A stretch of 64,000 nt of DNA from Utricularia gibba. Taxonomy: Eukaryota; Streptophyta; Magnoliopsida; Lamiales; Lentibulariaceae. The notes beneath the pieces are model-generated. The model ran no database searches, was not told the origin of the DNA, and worked only from the letters and a program-made list of their open reading frames with translations. The stretch's first letter is position 1, and each line of letters starts with the position of its first letter. The DNA lies in assembly GCA_002189035.1 (NCBI GenBank), contig NEEC01000016.1:2503001-2567000 (forward strand). Direction: 5' to 3'. This document shows, in pieces, positions 1 to 12,278 of the stretch. The position numbers and the translations under genes are program-made.

Positions 1-84
1 CATGATTTCATTCTAAATTGGAAGAAAATAGAGATAATTTGGGTGGAGGTTAACATTGAGCTATGTGGATGAAGACTTGTGATA

Positions 85-1200
85 AGTGATTGTGTGTCAA
101 TTATATTTATGTTTTTTAGAACTTACTTAGATAAGTTTCGCATCCTTTTTATCTCACATTTCCTATGTTTTTAGAAGAATTTTATATCTTTCAGGAGGGA
201 AAGTATGTTTTGTGATTTTTCAAAATAATTTTGACCTAATTTGGAAGATTTTCGAGTTGACTTTGATGGAGGCAAAGATTTGGTCTATCTAAATGAAGAC
301 TCAGTCAAAGATTCTCATATAAGATAAGATTCGTATCTTATCTTTGAAAATTTACATCTTACCCTAGAAGATTCAGATGAAAGACTTGATATCGGCCCAT
401 CAAGAAAGCTTGACAAGTCTTCATCATTATATAAAGACCAGAACTCGAAGATCGAGGGGGGGGGTGAGAGAGAGTCAGTTTAGGGTTTAGAGTCGTGTCC
501 AACATGTTTTGGATTCTTTTCCTTTCGTTTTTCATCAACTTTTATTGTTTCGAGTCGAGCATGTGCGTGTGAGCTATTGCGGCTAAGGATATGCGGTGAA
601 GCCTTGCTTGCACAAGTTCTTCGCATGTGACTATCTTACTATATTTTTCAGCATTTAATTTAAAATTTGATTCTATTTTTCATAACGTTTTCTTTTCCAA
701 TGTGATCTTTAGTACCATATAACCATAAGAGAGTGTGGGATAATCAAAAGATGGCCTCAAGCACTTAAGGGGAAGGGCTCAATCGAACATCATTGGTAAG
801 ACATATTCTGTCTAATCAGTCTGTAAGGTAAGAGATGTAGGGGTTAGATTTGGATGTGGCTTTAGTGGCGTGGTTGATTCCATAATCGCACAAAACAAAG
901 GACGGTGCTATAATGGTCATCGAGTAGCACTACATTAGAATAATACTCCCAAAGCTTGCGCATGCAGGCCAGCCTTCAAGGTTTACATATACACACAAGG
1001 ATGAGTTTTAAGCAAGGTGAATCCTAGATCCAAAGCCTCTTTTCTTATTGTTCTTAAAACCAAATCTTTCTTTTGTTTTCAGTCTTTTTGAGTCTTTGTT
1101 TGAAAAGAAAATTCCAATAACAATTCTATGTGGATACGATCTTATTTTATTACTTCGACGGTTTCTGTGCACTTGCAGAAAGTGTGTCAAGTACACATGC
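85..1200 (+). repeat. LTR relic, family E, copy 1
   Basis: This stretch resembles 31506-32225 and about 35990-37070. Shared landmarks in the same order are the text agtaccatataaccataaga near 710, a tract ending in cattggtaagacatatt near 790, aggggttagatttgg near 840, and a run ending in ctgtgcactt near 1170. Three diverged copies in one orientation fit LTRs of an old gypsy-type element. No clear TG/CA ends or target duplication can be placed here. Boundaries are approximate. Confidence 0.6.
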
Positions 1201-2253
1201 ACCTAGCACCACAACGTGTATAGCTTGTCCTGTATTGTGCTTTTGCTAAACTGTCATAAAAAAAAAGTATTGTGTAAAACCCTTTCCCTTGTTCCCTTTC
1301 CATTACTTGCGATTACAATTAATTGCAGTAGTTATTAACTAAAACGTGTATTAAACTCCCTACATGCATGCAATCATGACACGTAATGTGTTACTTTTCT
1401 CCAAAAGATTCATTATCGGTGTTCGTTCAGCTACCCTATTTTCGATAAATGCTTTGACAACACCGCTTACTAAAACACCCTACACCCCTCACGGTGTGCT
1501 ATCAGTGTCCGTCACCTAGAAGTGTACGCCATCATCGATTTTAGCAGTTGCTATCCATTGAATGTCAGCTTTTGAAGTGCTTACTTTGTTATTTTTTGTA
1601 GATGTTGACATCAGAAAAAATACGTGTGAGATTCATAGTCCTAGAGCCATTTCGTATGTGGGACAAATTGCCTGACGAAACATAAGACTCCGAACCTCTA
1701 GAAAGGATTGTACCCACACACTTCGTGGAGAGCACTAAGCATTTTTTATATGGGTTGTGCCTACTTCCACCTCCATTCATGATAGAGATAGTTGTGGCAC
1801 AACATATCTAATTCTCGTACTAAACTCCACAATCCCTTGCACACATATTGTCATTTATTGAGATATGCAAGGAGGAGAGCATATCGTTGGAACTACATGT
1901 CTTTTGTGTGGTATTTGTGTGCGTGCACTTATAACAAACCTTAGAAGTGCGTACGATGATTGGTAGACTAGTTTTGTATGGGTGTGTCCACTTAGCCCAC
2001 CCACATAGCAAATAGTTCTGAAGGACTTCGAGCACATTGGACAGTCTTCTGATAAGTCTAGTGCACAATCTTTCTTGGGTACACTGGATATGATACATAG
2101 AGATCTACTATTTGTGTATATTGGCATTGATAGCACACAAATTTTCCTATTTTTATGATATGAAAATCACAAATTTTTAATTATGTTTAGTTTTTAATTT
2201 CATAGTTTTAAGTGTTTTTATATGATTAGGGAAAATGTGATTTTTTGTGTATT
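1201..2253. other. No recognisable gene
   Basis: AT-rich sequence with only short chance reading frames on either strand. I see no domain, splice-consistent exon or clear repeat boundary. Confidence 0.5.
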
Positions 2254-2283
2254 AGTGGGCTAAATCCTTTGATTTAGCCCACT
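2254..2283. repeat. Perfect 13-bp hairpin, 4-nt loop
   Basis: The arm agtgggctaaatc at 2254-2266 is followed by cttt and then its exact reverse complement at 2271-2283. A close relative with compensated bases lies at 29078-29105, and a shorter one at 27594-27618. Confidence 0.85.
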
Positions 2284-2338
2284 TGGCTAAATCCTAATCG
2301 AAGGAATTCCTCTTGGCAACAGCTGGGCACACTCTTGT

Positions 2339-2671
2339 CAATCAGAGTGTAAGGGAGAGTAGGCTATTCCTTGCTCCTATAACCAGCTATTTGGAAGAAA
2401 TCAGTGAAAACCGAGGCATGGACGGACAAAGGAAGGAGATGGAATCTGATTCCCAGGAACTGCGTACCGTAGTCAAGGCCCATCACTTAGGTTGTAACTT
2501 TTATTTCTGCATTCCAAAAACCCCCTTTTGCAAAACCGTGACATTTTGTGAAAGTTCTTTACAAAACACTCTTCACGAAAAACAACTCCCTGTGATCGAT
2601 ACTCGTACTATGCTTTCTAGTGTTTTACGTTTTAAATATTTAAAATTTGTTGAGGAAACGACACGCAACAG
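2339..2671 (+). repeat. Dispersed retroelement leader segment, copy 1
   Basis: About 330 bp matches 24831-25162 along its length. Both begin caatcagagtgtaag and end near gttgaggaaacgac. Here it runs straight into a gypsy gag reading frame, so it is probably the untranslated leader or LTR edge of that element. Confidence 0.65.
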
Positions 2672-2677
2672 AAGGCA

Positions 2678-3628
2678 ATGGGATATCTGGAGCCACAAAG
2701 GAAGAAATATGATCCCTATTCGAACACTTACAATCTTGGTTGGAGGGATCATCCAAATTTCAGATGGAATAACAATGATAATTCTTACAAGGGTGAGAGT
2801 TCATCAGATGGACAACAAGGATTTCAGCAAAATTTCCAAGAGTAGCAGCAACGTTCTTATCAAGCTCCACCATTTCGCAAGCCAAACAAGCAAATGCAAC
2901 AGCAATTTCAGCCTCCAAACCAGAATAATTCTAGAGGAAATTCAAGAAGTTCATTGGAGGATATTTTGAAGACTTTTATGACCCAATCTATCAAGAACCA
3001 AGTTGAGAACCAACAAGCTATAAAACAAATGGAAATTCAAGTTACTCAGCTAGCAATAGAGGTTGGGGAACTGAAGCAAAAAGGAAGCTTACCGTCGCAA
3101 GCCAAACAGAATCCCAACTCTGGGGGAGAACAAAATATCAGCGCAATGATACTAAGAAGTGGGAAAGCAAAACTTTGAAGAGAATTAGTCCAAACTGAGA
3201 GTAATTTAGCGGCGGGAGAAGTGTATGAAGTTGAGGTTGAAGGAGAAGCTGAAGAATAGGAAGCGGAGATTGCTACAAAACCTCTTGTGGTAAAAGTAAA
3301 CCCACCACCATTTCCAGGAAGGCTGAAAGTGAGAGAGGAGCAAAATGAGAAAGAAAAAATGTTGAGAGCTTTAGGTAATACTCAGTTAAATTTGAAATTG
3401 TTGGAGTATATTGACTTGGTGCCCAAAAGCGTGAAATACTTGAAGCAGCTCTATATGTCAAAGCCAAAATTGAAGGAAAAAGGTAAGGTGAAGCTGAGTG
3501 AGAGTTGTTCAGCCCTTTTGATTAGGAAATTATGGGAAAAATGCATCTTGGGTTCAGTAATGTTGTTACTTTTCTTGCTCAAAGGTTATGCTATGATAAA
3601 ATTTCCGAGTTGGAATTCCTGCATGTAG
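2678..3628 (+). pseudogene. Gypsy gag C-terminal region, decayed
   Basis: Capsid-precursor remnant of a Ty3-gypsy element. From 2708 the frame reads YDPYSNTYNLGWRDHPNF, a segment typical of Athila/Tat-type gag proteins. A glutamine-rich stretch, then LPSQ and MILRSGK near 3087-3170 follow, the usual gag C-terminal block. After a break, PPPFPGRLK at about 3300-3330 and KYLKQLYMSK start the gag-protease junction. In-frame stops occur near 2848 and 3258, and the frame ends at 3626-3628 before the protease active site. The hAT element begins about 220 bp downstream. It cannot make a working protein. Confidence 0.8.
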
Positions 3629-3969
3629 AAACAAAATTAGCCCTCTTAATGCTCATTTTCTTAAAACTACTGGACTAATTCGGGCATGAGGAAGTGGATA
3701 TGTCTTTAGGTCTCTTGCGGGAAAGAACTCCCATTGAAGGAAAAGGGAGAAACCTCTGCTCAAACACTCACAACCCGAAAGAATGAAAAAGGCTGCTGAT
3801 ACAAGGAGCAAATTGGTATGGTTTATCACAGGCTTGGGCATTTGCTAAGAGTAGAGGTGGGTTTGGTTCGAACCGAAACCTTCGGTTTCGGTTCCAGGAG
3901 GTGGATGTCAATACGGTTCCGGTTCCGGAACCGTGGAACCGACAGTTACGACCCGTGTATGAACCGTAC

Positions 3970-4035
3970 TGTTCATGGTCCCGACACTCACAAGCTTAGG
4001 TGGGTGTCTAAAAAAATGTAATTTTATTGTATATG
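3970..4035 (-). repeat. Single copy of the hairpin-type repeat unit
   Basis: Reading cgacactcacaagc, then tgggtgtctaaaaaaatgta, this matches the reverse complement of about 10270-10336 including the following attttattgtatat. It is an isolated, inverted relative of the tandem array at 10298-10535, here just inside the hAT left end. Confidence 0.6.
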
Positions 4036-4684
4036 TTTTCAATTACTAATAATTTAATCACTTTAATAATTTATTTCATTTATTGTATATACTATAAATT
4101 ATAAAATTAGAGTGAAATTAATAAATATAAATGTATAACCTCAATAGAAAAATACTAAATTACTCAAATTTATTGAATAATTTCGATAGTTCAACCAAAT
4201 AAATATTTTAACATTTCATTATCTATATATTTTTCTCAATAACCAGTTATGCATTGCCAAGATCTCTAATTTATCTATATTGATAGCACAATGTATATTT
4301 AAACATAAGTATATATTGAAAATACTCATGTGAAGACTGCCATGACAGCATCATATTTAAAATATATTTTTTATGTATATATTAATCTCAACGGCTAGTA
4401 CATGCATTTGTGATTGTGCACACTATGGAGTTGCACATGGTTTTGAAAGTATCCGTTGCTATTAGTTTAATAAAAAAATTTGTCTATATATATGATATGG
4501 TTGTCTTATAGTTTTTCCATTACTTTCTCTAATTGTCTCATCACTCATTATCAGAAATAACTCTATTTCAACTTCTACATACAACTCGTGATTGGAGATA
4601 CTCTTAAGTCTCAAGTTTCAAATTTCCACTTGGACGACATTGGTGAGGCCTGCAGGGTAACAGGTTTTTTTTATTTTTTACTAA

Positions 4685-6791
4685 ATGGAGGGGTCTGGTT
4701 TACTAAATTCGTCTCAAGCTTCTCAAGCTGATTCTACTATACCTTGTGTTTTTGAAAATGATAGAGAATTTTCTTTTGGGGAAGATCTTCAATTTTTACA
4801 AGAGCTTGAATGTAGTCCTTTACCCGAACATAATGATTTTTCTAATCCTCAAGAAGTGGGTTCTTCTACCTCATCGAGTCTCCTTTGTCGTAAAATATCA
4901 AAAAATACTAGTGATGATTCTTTGGATGTTGGAGAGCATTTTGTTGTTTCTAATCCCAAAAAAATTTCTTGTAATAATTGTGGTAAAGAGTATACTTTCA
5001 AAAAAGGTTGGGGAACCGATATATATAAGAGGCATGTTAGAGAGAAGCATAATGATAAATTACCACAATTTCGTCAGACTAGATTATGTTTAGAGGGTGA
5101 TAATAGTGTGGGATTATCGAATTTTGTTTTTAATTATAAACTTTTTCAAGTAAGTGTGGTGCGTTATTTGATACTTAATGAACTTACTTTTTCATTAGTT
5201 GAAAAATCTTCTTTTAATGATATGTTGAAACAAGGTCAACCGTGATACAAAAATTTTTCTAGGAAAACCGCGCATCATATGGCACTTGAGGATTCTAAAA
5301 ACATGCGTGACTCTTTAATTTCTACTTTTAAATCGCTACAATGTACTTTTTGTTTGACTTGTGATGGTTGGAAAGGTTGTAACAATGAGAGTTATATTGT
5401 TATTACATGTTCTTGGGTAGATAATTTTTGGTGTATGCAAAAACGAATTTTAGCTTTTCAAGAATGGCCATCACCACATAATGGTTTTTCTATTGCTAAA
5501 ATCATTGAAAAGGTCACAGCATTTTATGGAATATTTGATAGGATTTTTTCTATTTCTTTGGATAATGCCTCTACAAATAAAAATGCTATTGACATTTTGA
5601 AAAGTAGCATGAATCCTATGTTGAATAACATTTTTTTCCACACTAGGTGCACATGTCATATCTTAAATTTGTGTGTTCAAAATGGTTTAAAAGAATGTGA
5701 AATTTTTTTAACTCCTATTTGTGATTTAGTGAGTATGATTAAAACTACACCTAATAAAAGAGATAATTTTAAGAGGATTTGTCAAGAAAGAAATATCTTT
5801 TATCGAAGTGATTGTCCAACTAGATGGAATTCTACATATGATATGGTACAATTTTTGATTCCTTATGAAAATGTTCTTATTGAATTTTGTGAATCTTTCA
5901 TGGGTTTCAGTTTCTTGACTCATTCTATTTTTGAAAAAATAAGAGATTTAGTAAATTTACTAGAAACATTTTATTCTTGTACTAAGATTTTGAGTGGTAT
6001 TTTATTATCCAAATTCTCAACTTGTGCTTTCATGTATTTGTAAAATTTCGTTTGCTTTTTATGATCATCAAACTGATTGTGATTTTTTGGGAGATGTAGT
6101 GCGAAATATGAAAAATAAGTTTTTGAAATATTTTGATGAAATCCCACAATTGTTTCTTATTGCACCTATTTTGGATCCTCGGGTTAAATCTAGAGGTGTG
6201 AAAACATTACTTGAACCCATTTCGGAGTCATTTAGTGTAGAGAATGTTGCTTTTTCCATTAAAAATTGTGAAGAAATAGATGTTGATGCTAACAATATTT
6301 TACATGCCATGTATTCCCTTTATGCTTTTAAATATAGTGATCTTAGTGTTCCTATTCCTAAAACATGTAATAATTCGATGTTTGGCAGTCGCAATCCGAT
6401 GGACATTATTCGTAGAAAACATAGCTCATTTGTGTCATCCTCTTCATCATCTTCATTAAATTTTGTTGATCAAATTACACTTTACAATAATACTCGTATT
6501 GTTGAGGGTGTTGATGATGACAACTTTGATATATTGGGTTGGTGGAAGACAAATTCTACTACTTACACTATCTTGGTTAGAATGGCCAAAGATATTCTAA
6601 CACCTTCAGCATCTACAGTGGCATCCGAAAGTGCGTTAAGTGCAGGGGGGCGAGTTCTTAATCACAAGCGGTCCAAGTTGAACATAGAGACCCTGGAGGC
6701 ATGCATTTGTCTAAAGGATTGGCAAGAGGCATTGAAAAGAAATCAAAGATTATACTCAAGTTCAAGTGAAGATGAAGTTGAAGACTCCTAG
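4685..6791 (+). pseudogene. hAT transposase, broken
   Basis: Transposase relic in three pieces. Residues about 98-127 of the first piece (4685-5245) form a BED-type zinc finger: CNNCGKEY, then RHVREKH. A TGA at 5243-5245 interrupts the same frame, which resumes to 6043 with the catalytic-core region (SLDNASTNKNA, then CTCHILNLCVQ). A frameshift near 6000 leads to the third piece (5994-6791). That piece ends in the hAT dimerisation region, including TPSASTVASESALSAGGRVL and LEACICLKDW. Family membership is clear. One stop and one frameshift make it non-functional. Confidence 0.9.
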
Positions 6792-6871
6792 GTTGATAAC
6801 ATTGTGTGCTTCATGAAGTACTATTACTTTGTAATAGTATGTTGTATTCATGCCTTTCATTAAAATTATAT

Positions 6872-6970
6872 GATCCAGGCACTTACCAAAACCTTTGGAT
6901 ACATCCTTACCAGGCACCCACATTTACGCATGTGGATGCTTGGAATAGGGTTACACTCATACGGATCGAA
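6872..6970 (+). repeat. Isolated hairpin-type repeat unit
   Basis: Contains ccaggcacccacatt followed by gcatgtggatgcttgg, which can fold back on itself. It resembles the units in the array at 10298-10535. From here to 7215 I see no gene. Confidence 0.5.
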
Positions 6971-7215
6971 CATAAGGATAGAGTGCAATATTTTCAAGTC
7001 AAATAAATAATACACTCGATCCTTATCGTTCTGAAATATAGAGTGTATTTATTTTATTATACACTGATATTCGATACTTAGAAAACATAAATACTCCCCT
7101 TATATTTTTGGTGATGCCTACACTTCATTTTGGAGGCTCCCTCTAAAAAAGTCATCAACAAAAATACTACAACTACAATATAAATGTTTAAAAGAACTAA
7201 TATTAGAGGCTCCCT

Positions 7216-8444
7216 CTAACAATCTTGTAGGCATGCATAATACTCCCATAAAGCATGTCCCTCACGTATCGGAGGCTGTCCTATTCGGTTCTCATGAACA
7301 TAACTTGGAACATCATGAGCATACCGTAACCCTTCAAGGAAAGTCCGCATCTCACCATCAACATTTTTTGATGCATCATCCCTATTAGTATGTGAATAGG
7401 GACTTGGAAAAACATCATTATTTTCCTGAAAAATTAATGGTTAGTTTTTATGTGTAACCAAGTGTATGCTAGAGTAGAAAAGCAAAAATGACTTACCGGA
7501 TTTTTCTTTGACTTGTGAGGCGAATCATCAATCAATAAGGTGTTTTGACGGTCATATCTTGTGTTTAATCCATTGTTGACAGCCCATGCACGATTCAACT
7601 CCTTCATGTAGACCGTGTTGCTAGGATTGCTGTGAACACGTACACCCATGTCCGTAGTCATCGTTTAATCCCACACAAAAATGAGTTTATCAAATTACGA
7701 AGGTAGAAAGACCCATTTAGTGATTGCTTGTAGCTGCTCCCTACAAAATAAATCAATTGCAAGAATGGGCACCATTCTAAATACCAATCTCAAAAAAAAG
7801 TAACACACATACCTGCCACGGGATGACCCTAAGGCTACATCAAAATTATCCATACACCACCTAATAAAGTCATGGGCATATGGACATAGAAAGACTGCAT
7901 AAATTACACCAAAAATCACCTATGATATCTCACAAATCTTGAATGCATATAACACCCAAAAATAAGTGTTGTTTTAGTACTTGATCGGCCATATATAATT
8001 TTATCTGGAGGGATTCGTGATCTTGACGGTCCAGCCCATACATGATGTCTGCGAGCACACCATTGACATCCAAGATTATCAGCTTTCGTTGAGGTTCAGA
8101 GGTACTCAAAGAGTGTTCGGTATATGCCCAACGGCTCTCATACCAATACAACTTGTAGCGAAGCTCTTAATTCTCCTTTGTTATAAATTCAAGTCTCTCA
8201 TCCACATCATTGAGACCATGTGTGAGCTTGTCCCCTTCAACATCATTACACTCTTGTGTCCTCTCATTACTAGACAAGTCTTCATTCTTTTGGGATACTC
8301 TAGGATTCTTCAACACACCACACCAATAACATTTTGTCCCCGGTGCATCCACAAATGGTGGTAAAATGTCAATAAAACTCCTTTGCATACTAGAGAAAAG
8401 GAGTATAAGATCTTGCACATCTCTCTTGTGCAAGGTATCAAATC
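7216..8444 (-). pseudogene. FCP1/NIF-type phosphatase pseudogene with introns
   Basis: Remnant of a plant haloacid-dehalogenase-type phosphatase with an FCP1 homology (NLI-interacting factor) domain. Exons on the minus strand are about 8444-7996, 7894-7813, 7740-7497 and 7425-7216. The 7741-7812 and 7426-7496 introns have GT/AG ends (donors gtatgt and gtaagt). Order of motifs: LIILDVNGVLADI (nucleophile Asp), FIRWCMDNFDVALGSSRGR, KELNRAW, NTLLIDDSPHKS (second acidic motif), then EMRTFLEGLRYAHDV and a C-terminal tail ending at the TAG 7216-7218. TAA codons at 8167-8169, 7695-7697 and 7665-7667 fall inside otherwise colinear exons. The join between exons near 7996 and 7894 is unclear. It is a decayed gene or captured gene fragment, not a processed copy, because introns remain. 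Confidence 0.8.
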
Positions 8445-8484
8445 CTACAATAAAAAAAGATTTATTAACAATAGATTCAACAAA

Positions 8485-8985
8485 AATATTCAATAAAAAT
8501 ATTAAATATGAGTAATTTCGACAAGTCTAAACTCGACATTAATAAATTGAATACACACATTGGAAAAGAGTATTGAAAAAAAATATTCAATAACACTAAA
8601 CTATATAAATATATACTCAATAAGAATAGATTAAAAAATATTCAATAATGATAGATTGAATAAAAATATATAGAAAAGTATTCAATAAGAATAGATTGAA
8701 TAAAAATACATTGAAAAAAACATCTTTCAAAAATATTGAATAAGAATAGAATCAAAAACAAATTAACAAACAAATTTAATTAGATTAGATCGAATAAAAA
8801 ACAAATTACTGAAAAATATTCAATAAAAACTAGATTTAATAAGATTAACTTCACTAAAAATATTTAATAAAACTATTCAATAACAATAGATTTAATAAGA
8901 GTAGATTAAAAAAACGTTCAATCATAATACATTCAATAAAAACATTGAATACAAATATTCAATAAAAATATTTCATATTTTGATT
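8485..8985. repeat. Degenerate AT-rich tandem repeat
   Basis: The words attcaataaaaatatt and aatagattgaataaaaat recur many times at irregular 20-45 bp spacing. No gene is visible. It abuts the 5' side of the phosphatase pseudogene and could be an expanded old intron. Confidence 0.7.
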
Positions 8986-9157
8986 CATATTTCTTTTAGC
9001 AATACAATGAAAGATTTATCTTTTGCCTTGTCTACTACTTCACTCGAATTAGGATCCATTTGAGGAAATTTTGTTTCCATTTGAGGAAATTTTGAGGAAA
9101 TTTTGTTTTCATTGGAGGATGTATCCAAACAAAGCTTGTCCACCATTTCTCAAATCC

Positions 9158-9553
9158 TCATCTCACATCTTTCACTAGCACCAACCCTTTTTTCCCCTTT
9201 AGGGTGTAGTGGTTCTTGTTTGGAGTCCTAGAGCATACACTCACAGCAAAAAAATAACGAAGTTCCACCTCAAGAGATAACTCCTCACAAATACTCACAA
9301 AAGCCAACACATATGAGATAGATCTTAGAGTCAAATGACATAATGGAATCTCTAAACATTCTAATATTTCTTCTAAAATGGGCAACAATGGTAAGCGCAA
9401 ACCACAACGAAAATGCTCTGTGATTAAGGAAAATCCCATTGGACCCACACGGTTTGGAATTTCACTCTCAATCAACTCATCCGATTCTTTGTCCCAAATC
9501 TCATATTCATCCGGTATCAAGAATCTAGTTCTCAATTTTTCAGAAGTGTACAT
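9158..9553 (-). pseudogene. Transposon-type reading frame, unassigned
   Basis: A 131-residue open frame with a believable globular composition. It includes IPDEYEIWDKESDELIE, GFSLITEHFRCGLRLPLLP and a lysine-containing end. The pattern of an aspartate/glutamate-rich start followed by FRCGLRLPL and LRSISYVLAFVSICEEL resembles the putative plant transposon protein domain often found in repeat-rich plant DNA. I cannot tie it to a specific element, and the first methionine may not be the true start. It could be an exon of a larger lost gene. Confidence 0.4.
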
Positions 9554-9559
9554 CTACAA

Positions 9560-10290
9560 AACACCCATAGGTATTGTATAAAAAATCAAACTACAATAAT
9601 TGGACAAGGTATTTCAATTTGGAAGACAGATCAGCAATCCATGGTGGAAAATAAATCACATACCTTGTTTAATTTCCCCGACTAGGGAGGACGGGGAAAG
9701 AGGTAAGAAAATTTTCTTACTGGATGGGTGGGGATTAGGTTGTCTTAATTGACAATGTGGGGAGTGGGTAAAGTAGGGACTGGGGTGGTGATGTGTAGTG
9801 CTATGTATGAGTGTGTGAAGAGTTAGTTTAATTACCCAAATCATTAGGAAATGATTACACGCAATATGTCTCTACGTTCATAGTTGTTGGTAATTACTTT
9901 TTTTCTTTTCAGGTGAGAAGTGTCGCTCGCTTGAATCGATCCGAACCCACTGTGTAATTCTTTTGGAAATGCTGTTTAATTACTCTAATTTTGAGGCATC
10001 GAGAGTTGCTAATGTGGGCGACTAGCACCGTCACCCGTAAAATTGTATTATCTAGGCACCCATACTCTAATATTTGGGAATTGCGCAATTTTGAAAGAAG
10101 ACTTAATTTTAAAAATACCAATGTTTTCGCGCATTAATTGGAATATAAAAAATTGAAAATGAAATTCTTTAATATATCCTAAATATTACAAAAAATATTA
10201 AATCACATGTTAATTAAACATTGAAATAAAATTTCAGTAAATAAAGAATATACATTGAAAAATTAAATTTCAGTTAATATACAATAAAAT
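9560..10290. other. No recognisable gene
   Basis: Only short frames. A fragment ctaggcacccatactcta near 10052 resembles the hairpin-type units just downstream. Otherwise nothing identifiable. Confidence 0.5.
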
Positions 10291-10297
10291 TACATTT

Positions 10298-10535
10298 TTT
10301 TAGACACCCACATTGGCTTGTGAGTGTCCGGGAAGAACATCTGAAAGACTAAGACCATTCTCTAGCCACCCGCATTTGCTCATGACTCATGTAAGAGTGT
10401 CATGAGGGCACTTGAGATCATTTTCCAAGCACTCACATCTATCGTCAGTGTGTCTGGCAAGGGGTGTTTGAAAAGATTTTCCAGGCACCCACTTCCATCA
10501 TATGGGTGTATGAAAAAAGTGTCTGAAATAATATA
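10298..10535. repeat. Tandem array of about 60-bp hairpin units
   Basis: Four diverged units start at about 10299, 10361, 10423 and 10479, with spacings of 62, 62 and 56 bp. Each has a left half like ccaggcacccac and a right half like atgggtgtatga or gtgagtgtccgg, so each can fold. Arrays like this are common as subterminal repeats of CACTA and some other DNA transposons, but I cannot find the termini here. Confidence 0.7.
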
Positions 10536-10750
10536 CAGTTATTTATTTTTTAATGATTTTTTAATTTTTTAATTTTTTTTAATTTTTTTAATTTTTTTTT
10601 TTAAATTTTTTAAATTTTTTAATTTTTTAATTTTTTTAATTTTTTAATTTTTAAAATTTTTTAATTTTTAAAATTTTAATTTTTTTAAATTTTTAAATTT
10701 TTAAATTTTTTAAATTTTTTAAATTTTTTTTTAATTTTTAAATCTACGAT
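10536..10750. repeat. A/T low-complexity tract
   Basis: About 200 bp consisting almost only of runs like ttttttaattttttaaa. It lies directly before the LTR of the truncated copia element. Confidence 0.95.
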
Positions 10751-10757
10751 TTAATTT

Positions 10758-12241
10758 TGAGAAACCCCCAACGCAGATTTTGGAATACGGTATATGTTAG
10801 TGTATGTGTTCTAGAGACAATCAACTCATTGGCAAATCTTATCTTTTGATAGAATTGTGATCAAATTTATATCATTGATAAAATCCTCTACTTGATCTAT
10901 GTGCTATAGAAATTATGATGAGATCATAATGTGAGATTCTTCAAGTACTCATGATCAAGTTAAATCTCCCTGGCTAGGAGTATTTGTGAAATGAGTATAT
11001 CACAAATATGGATAAGCTGACACACATTGAGTTCCCTAAACAGTTTAGGCAATGGTTCTAACAATTGATGTAATGCTATTACTAGAACCTATGTGTGGGT
11101 ATCGATTAGAGAATCGATTCACTGGATGACTCATCTTCGAGATGCTACTATGGGAAGCTAACCAAGTGTCAGTAGCAACATCTCGAATATGACAGTCGTG
11201 CAAGTAAGCTTAGACTTGAGGTCAACAAAGTTATCTTGATCTTAAACTCACATTTTCGCTCATTACTAATGGGAGCCTAACCATGGCTTGCCTAGTGTGG
11301 ATGAGTAGGGATGTGACTCCTTAAGGTTGGAGATAGATGATTGATCAATAAAGGATTCATCACTCATGTTAGCAATGAGATCATATCTCAAGTAATTGCA
11401 TCAAAGCCTAACAGTAAGTCTTGGACCCAGGATAATGACACTCGAATTGTTTGAATAGGTCATTGAGTGTTGGTGCTTGAATGTTATTATAAGTTCAATA
11501 TATCAGAAAGACACACACCCATGTTCTGGTATCGAATGAGATATAACTATGATGAAAGCTATTCATTGCATGGTGGCTAGTGATGGAAAGGCTCAATGAG
11601 TTCACCTGATTATTCTTCAATCTTGGGGATCATGACATGTTGCTAGACATCACTCATGATCGATAATGATGGATTTGATTAATTAAGAGTTAATTAATAA
11701 ATCCATTATTACGGCCTTGATTGAGGAAGCCTATAGGGTCAAACACAATAGTGGAGTTACTCATCGATATAAAATAAAATGACACAATTACATGAGATGT
11801 AATTGGTAAAGTGGATAAATTAAATAGAGAATTATTTTGAGATTAATATTGATTAAACTCAAAATAAAAGATCTCATATAGATATGATTTGATATGTCAC
11901 AATATATCTATCATCAAAAAGATTTAGATCTTGATATTTGCTCCAAGGTCTTCGTGTTCTCTGAAACTGATCCACAAGGAGGCGTTTTTCTCTACTAGCA
12001 CCTGAGAAATTCGACCAGCATTCAAGAGCCTTGAGAAAGTTATCGACGGAGTGCTCCGCGTGTGGATACCATAGAGGCCGTCTGCTATTGACAGTTGGTG
12101 AACAATGGAGTCATCTTAAAGGTACTTTGAACATCCTTATGTCTGATGTATACCGTATTCCAAGATCTGCGTTGGGGGTTTCTCAAAATTTTTAAAATTC
12201 CGCTGCTTTTGAGACATACGATGTCTACGAGAAACCCAACA
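10758..12241 (+). repeat. LTR of copia D
   Basis: It ends in acccaaca, directly before a primer site. Its first 39 bp (10758-10796, tgagaaacccccaacgcaga onward) are a near-perfect reverse complement of 12147-12185, so the LTR is partly palindromic. The portion 11460-12241 is repeated at about 26376-27084, and inverted pieces occur at 15670-15834, 25787-26345 and 27085-27372. The true left end is uncertain. Confidence 0.7.
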
Positions 12242-12242
12242 G

Positions 12243-12254
12243 TGGCATCGGAGT
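12243..12254 (+). promoter_or_regulatory. Primer binding site, copia D
   Basis: tggcatcggagt lies 1 nt after the LTR end. It is a mutated relative of tggtatcagagc, complementary to the 3' end of initiator tRNA-Met. Confidence 0.7.
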
Positions 12255-12278
12255 AAGGTTACAAAATACATGTATATG

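Larger units (their letters stand above)
3852..6800 (+). mobile_element. hAT DNA transposon, right end missing
   Basis: The left end tagaggtgggtttggttcg has the TAGRGGTG-type terminus of plant hAT elements. Repeated ggttcgg/ggttccg words follow near 3868-3960, as in hAT subterminal regions. The preceding 8 bp, gctaagag (3844-3851), would be the target duplication. I find no matching right terminus or second copy of these 8 bp after the transposase, so the right end is lost or too diverged. The right boundary is arbitrary. Confidence 0.65.

Noticed and set aside
9158-9553. Functional host gene
   Set aside because: A single short frame without supporting exons; resembles transposon-associated sequence.
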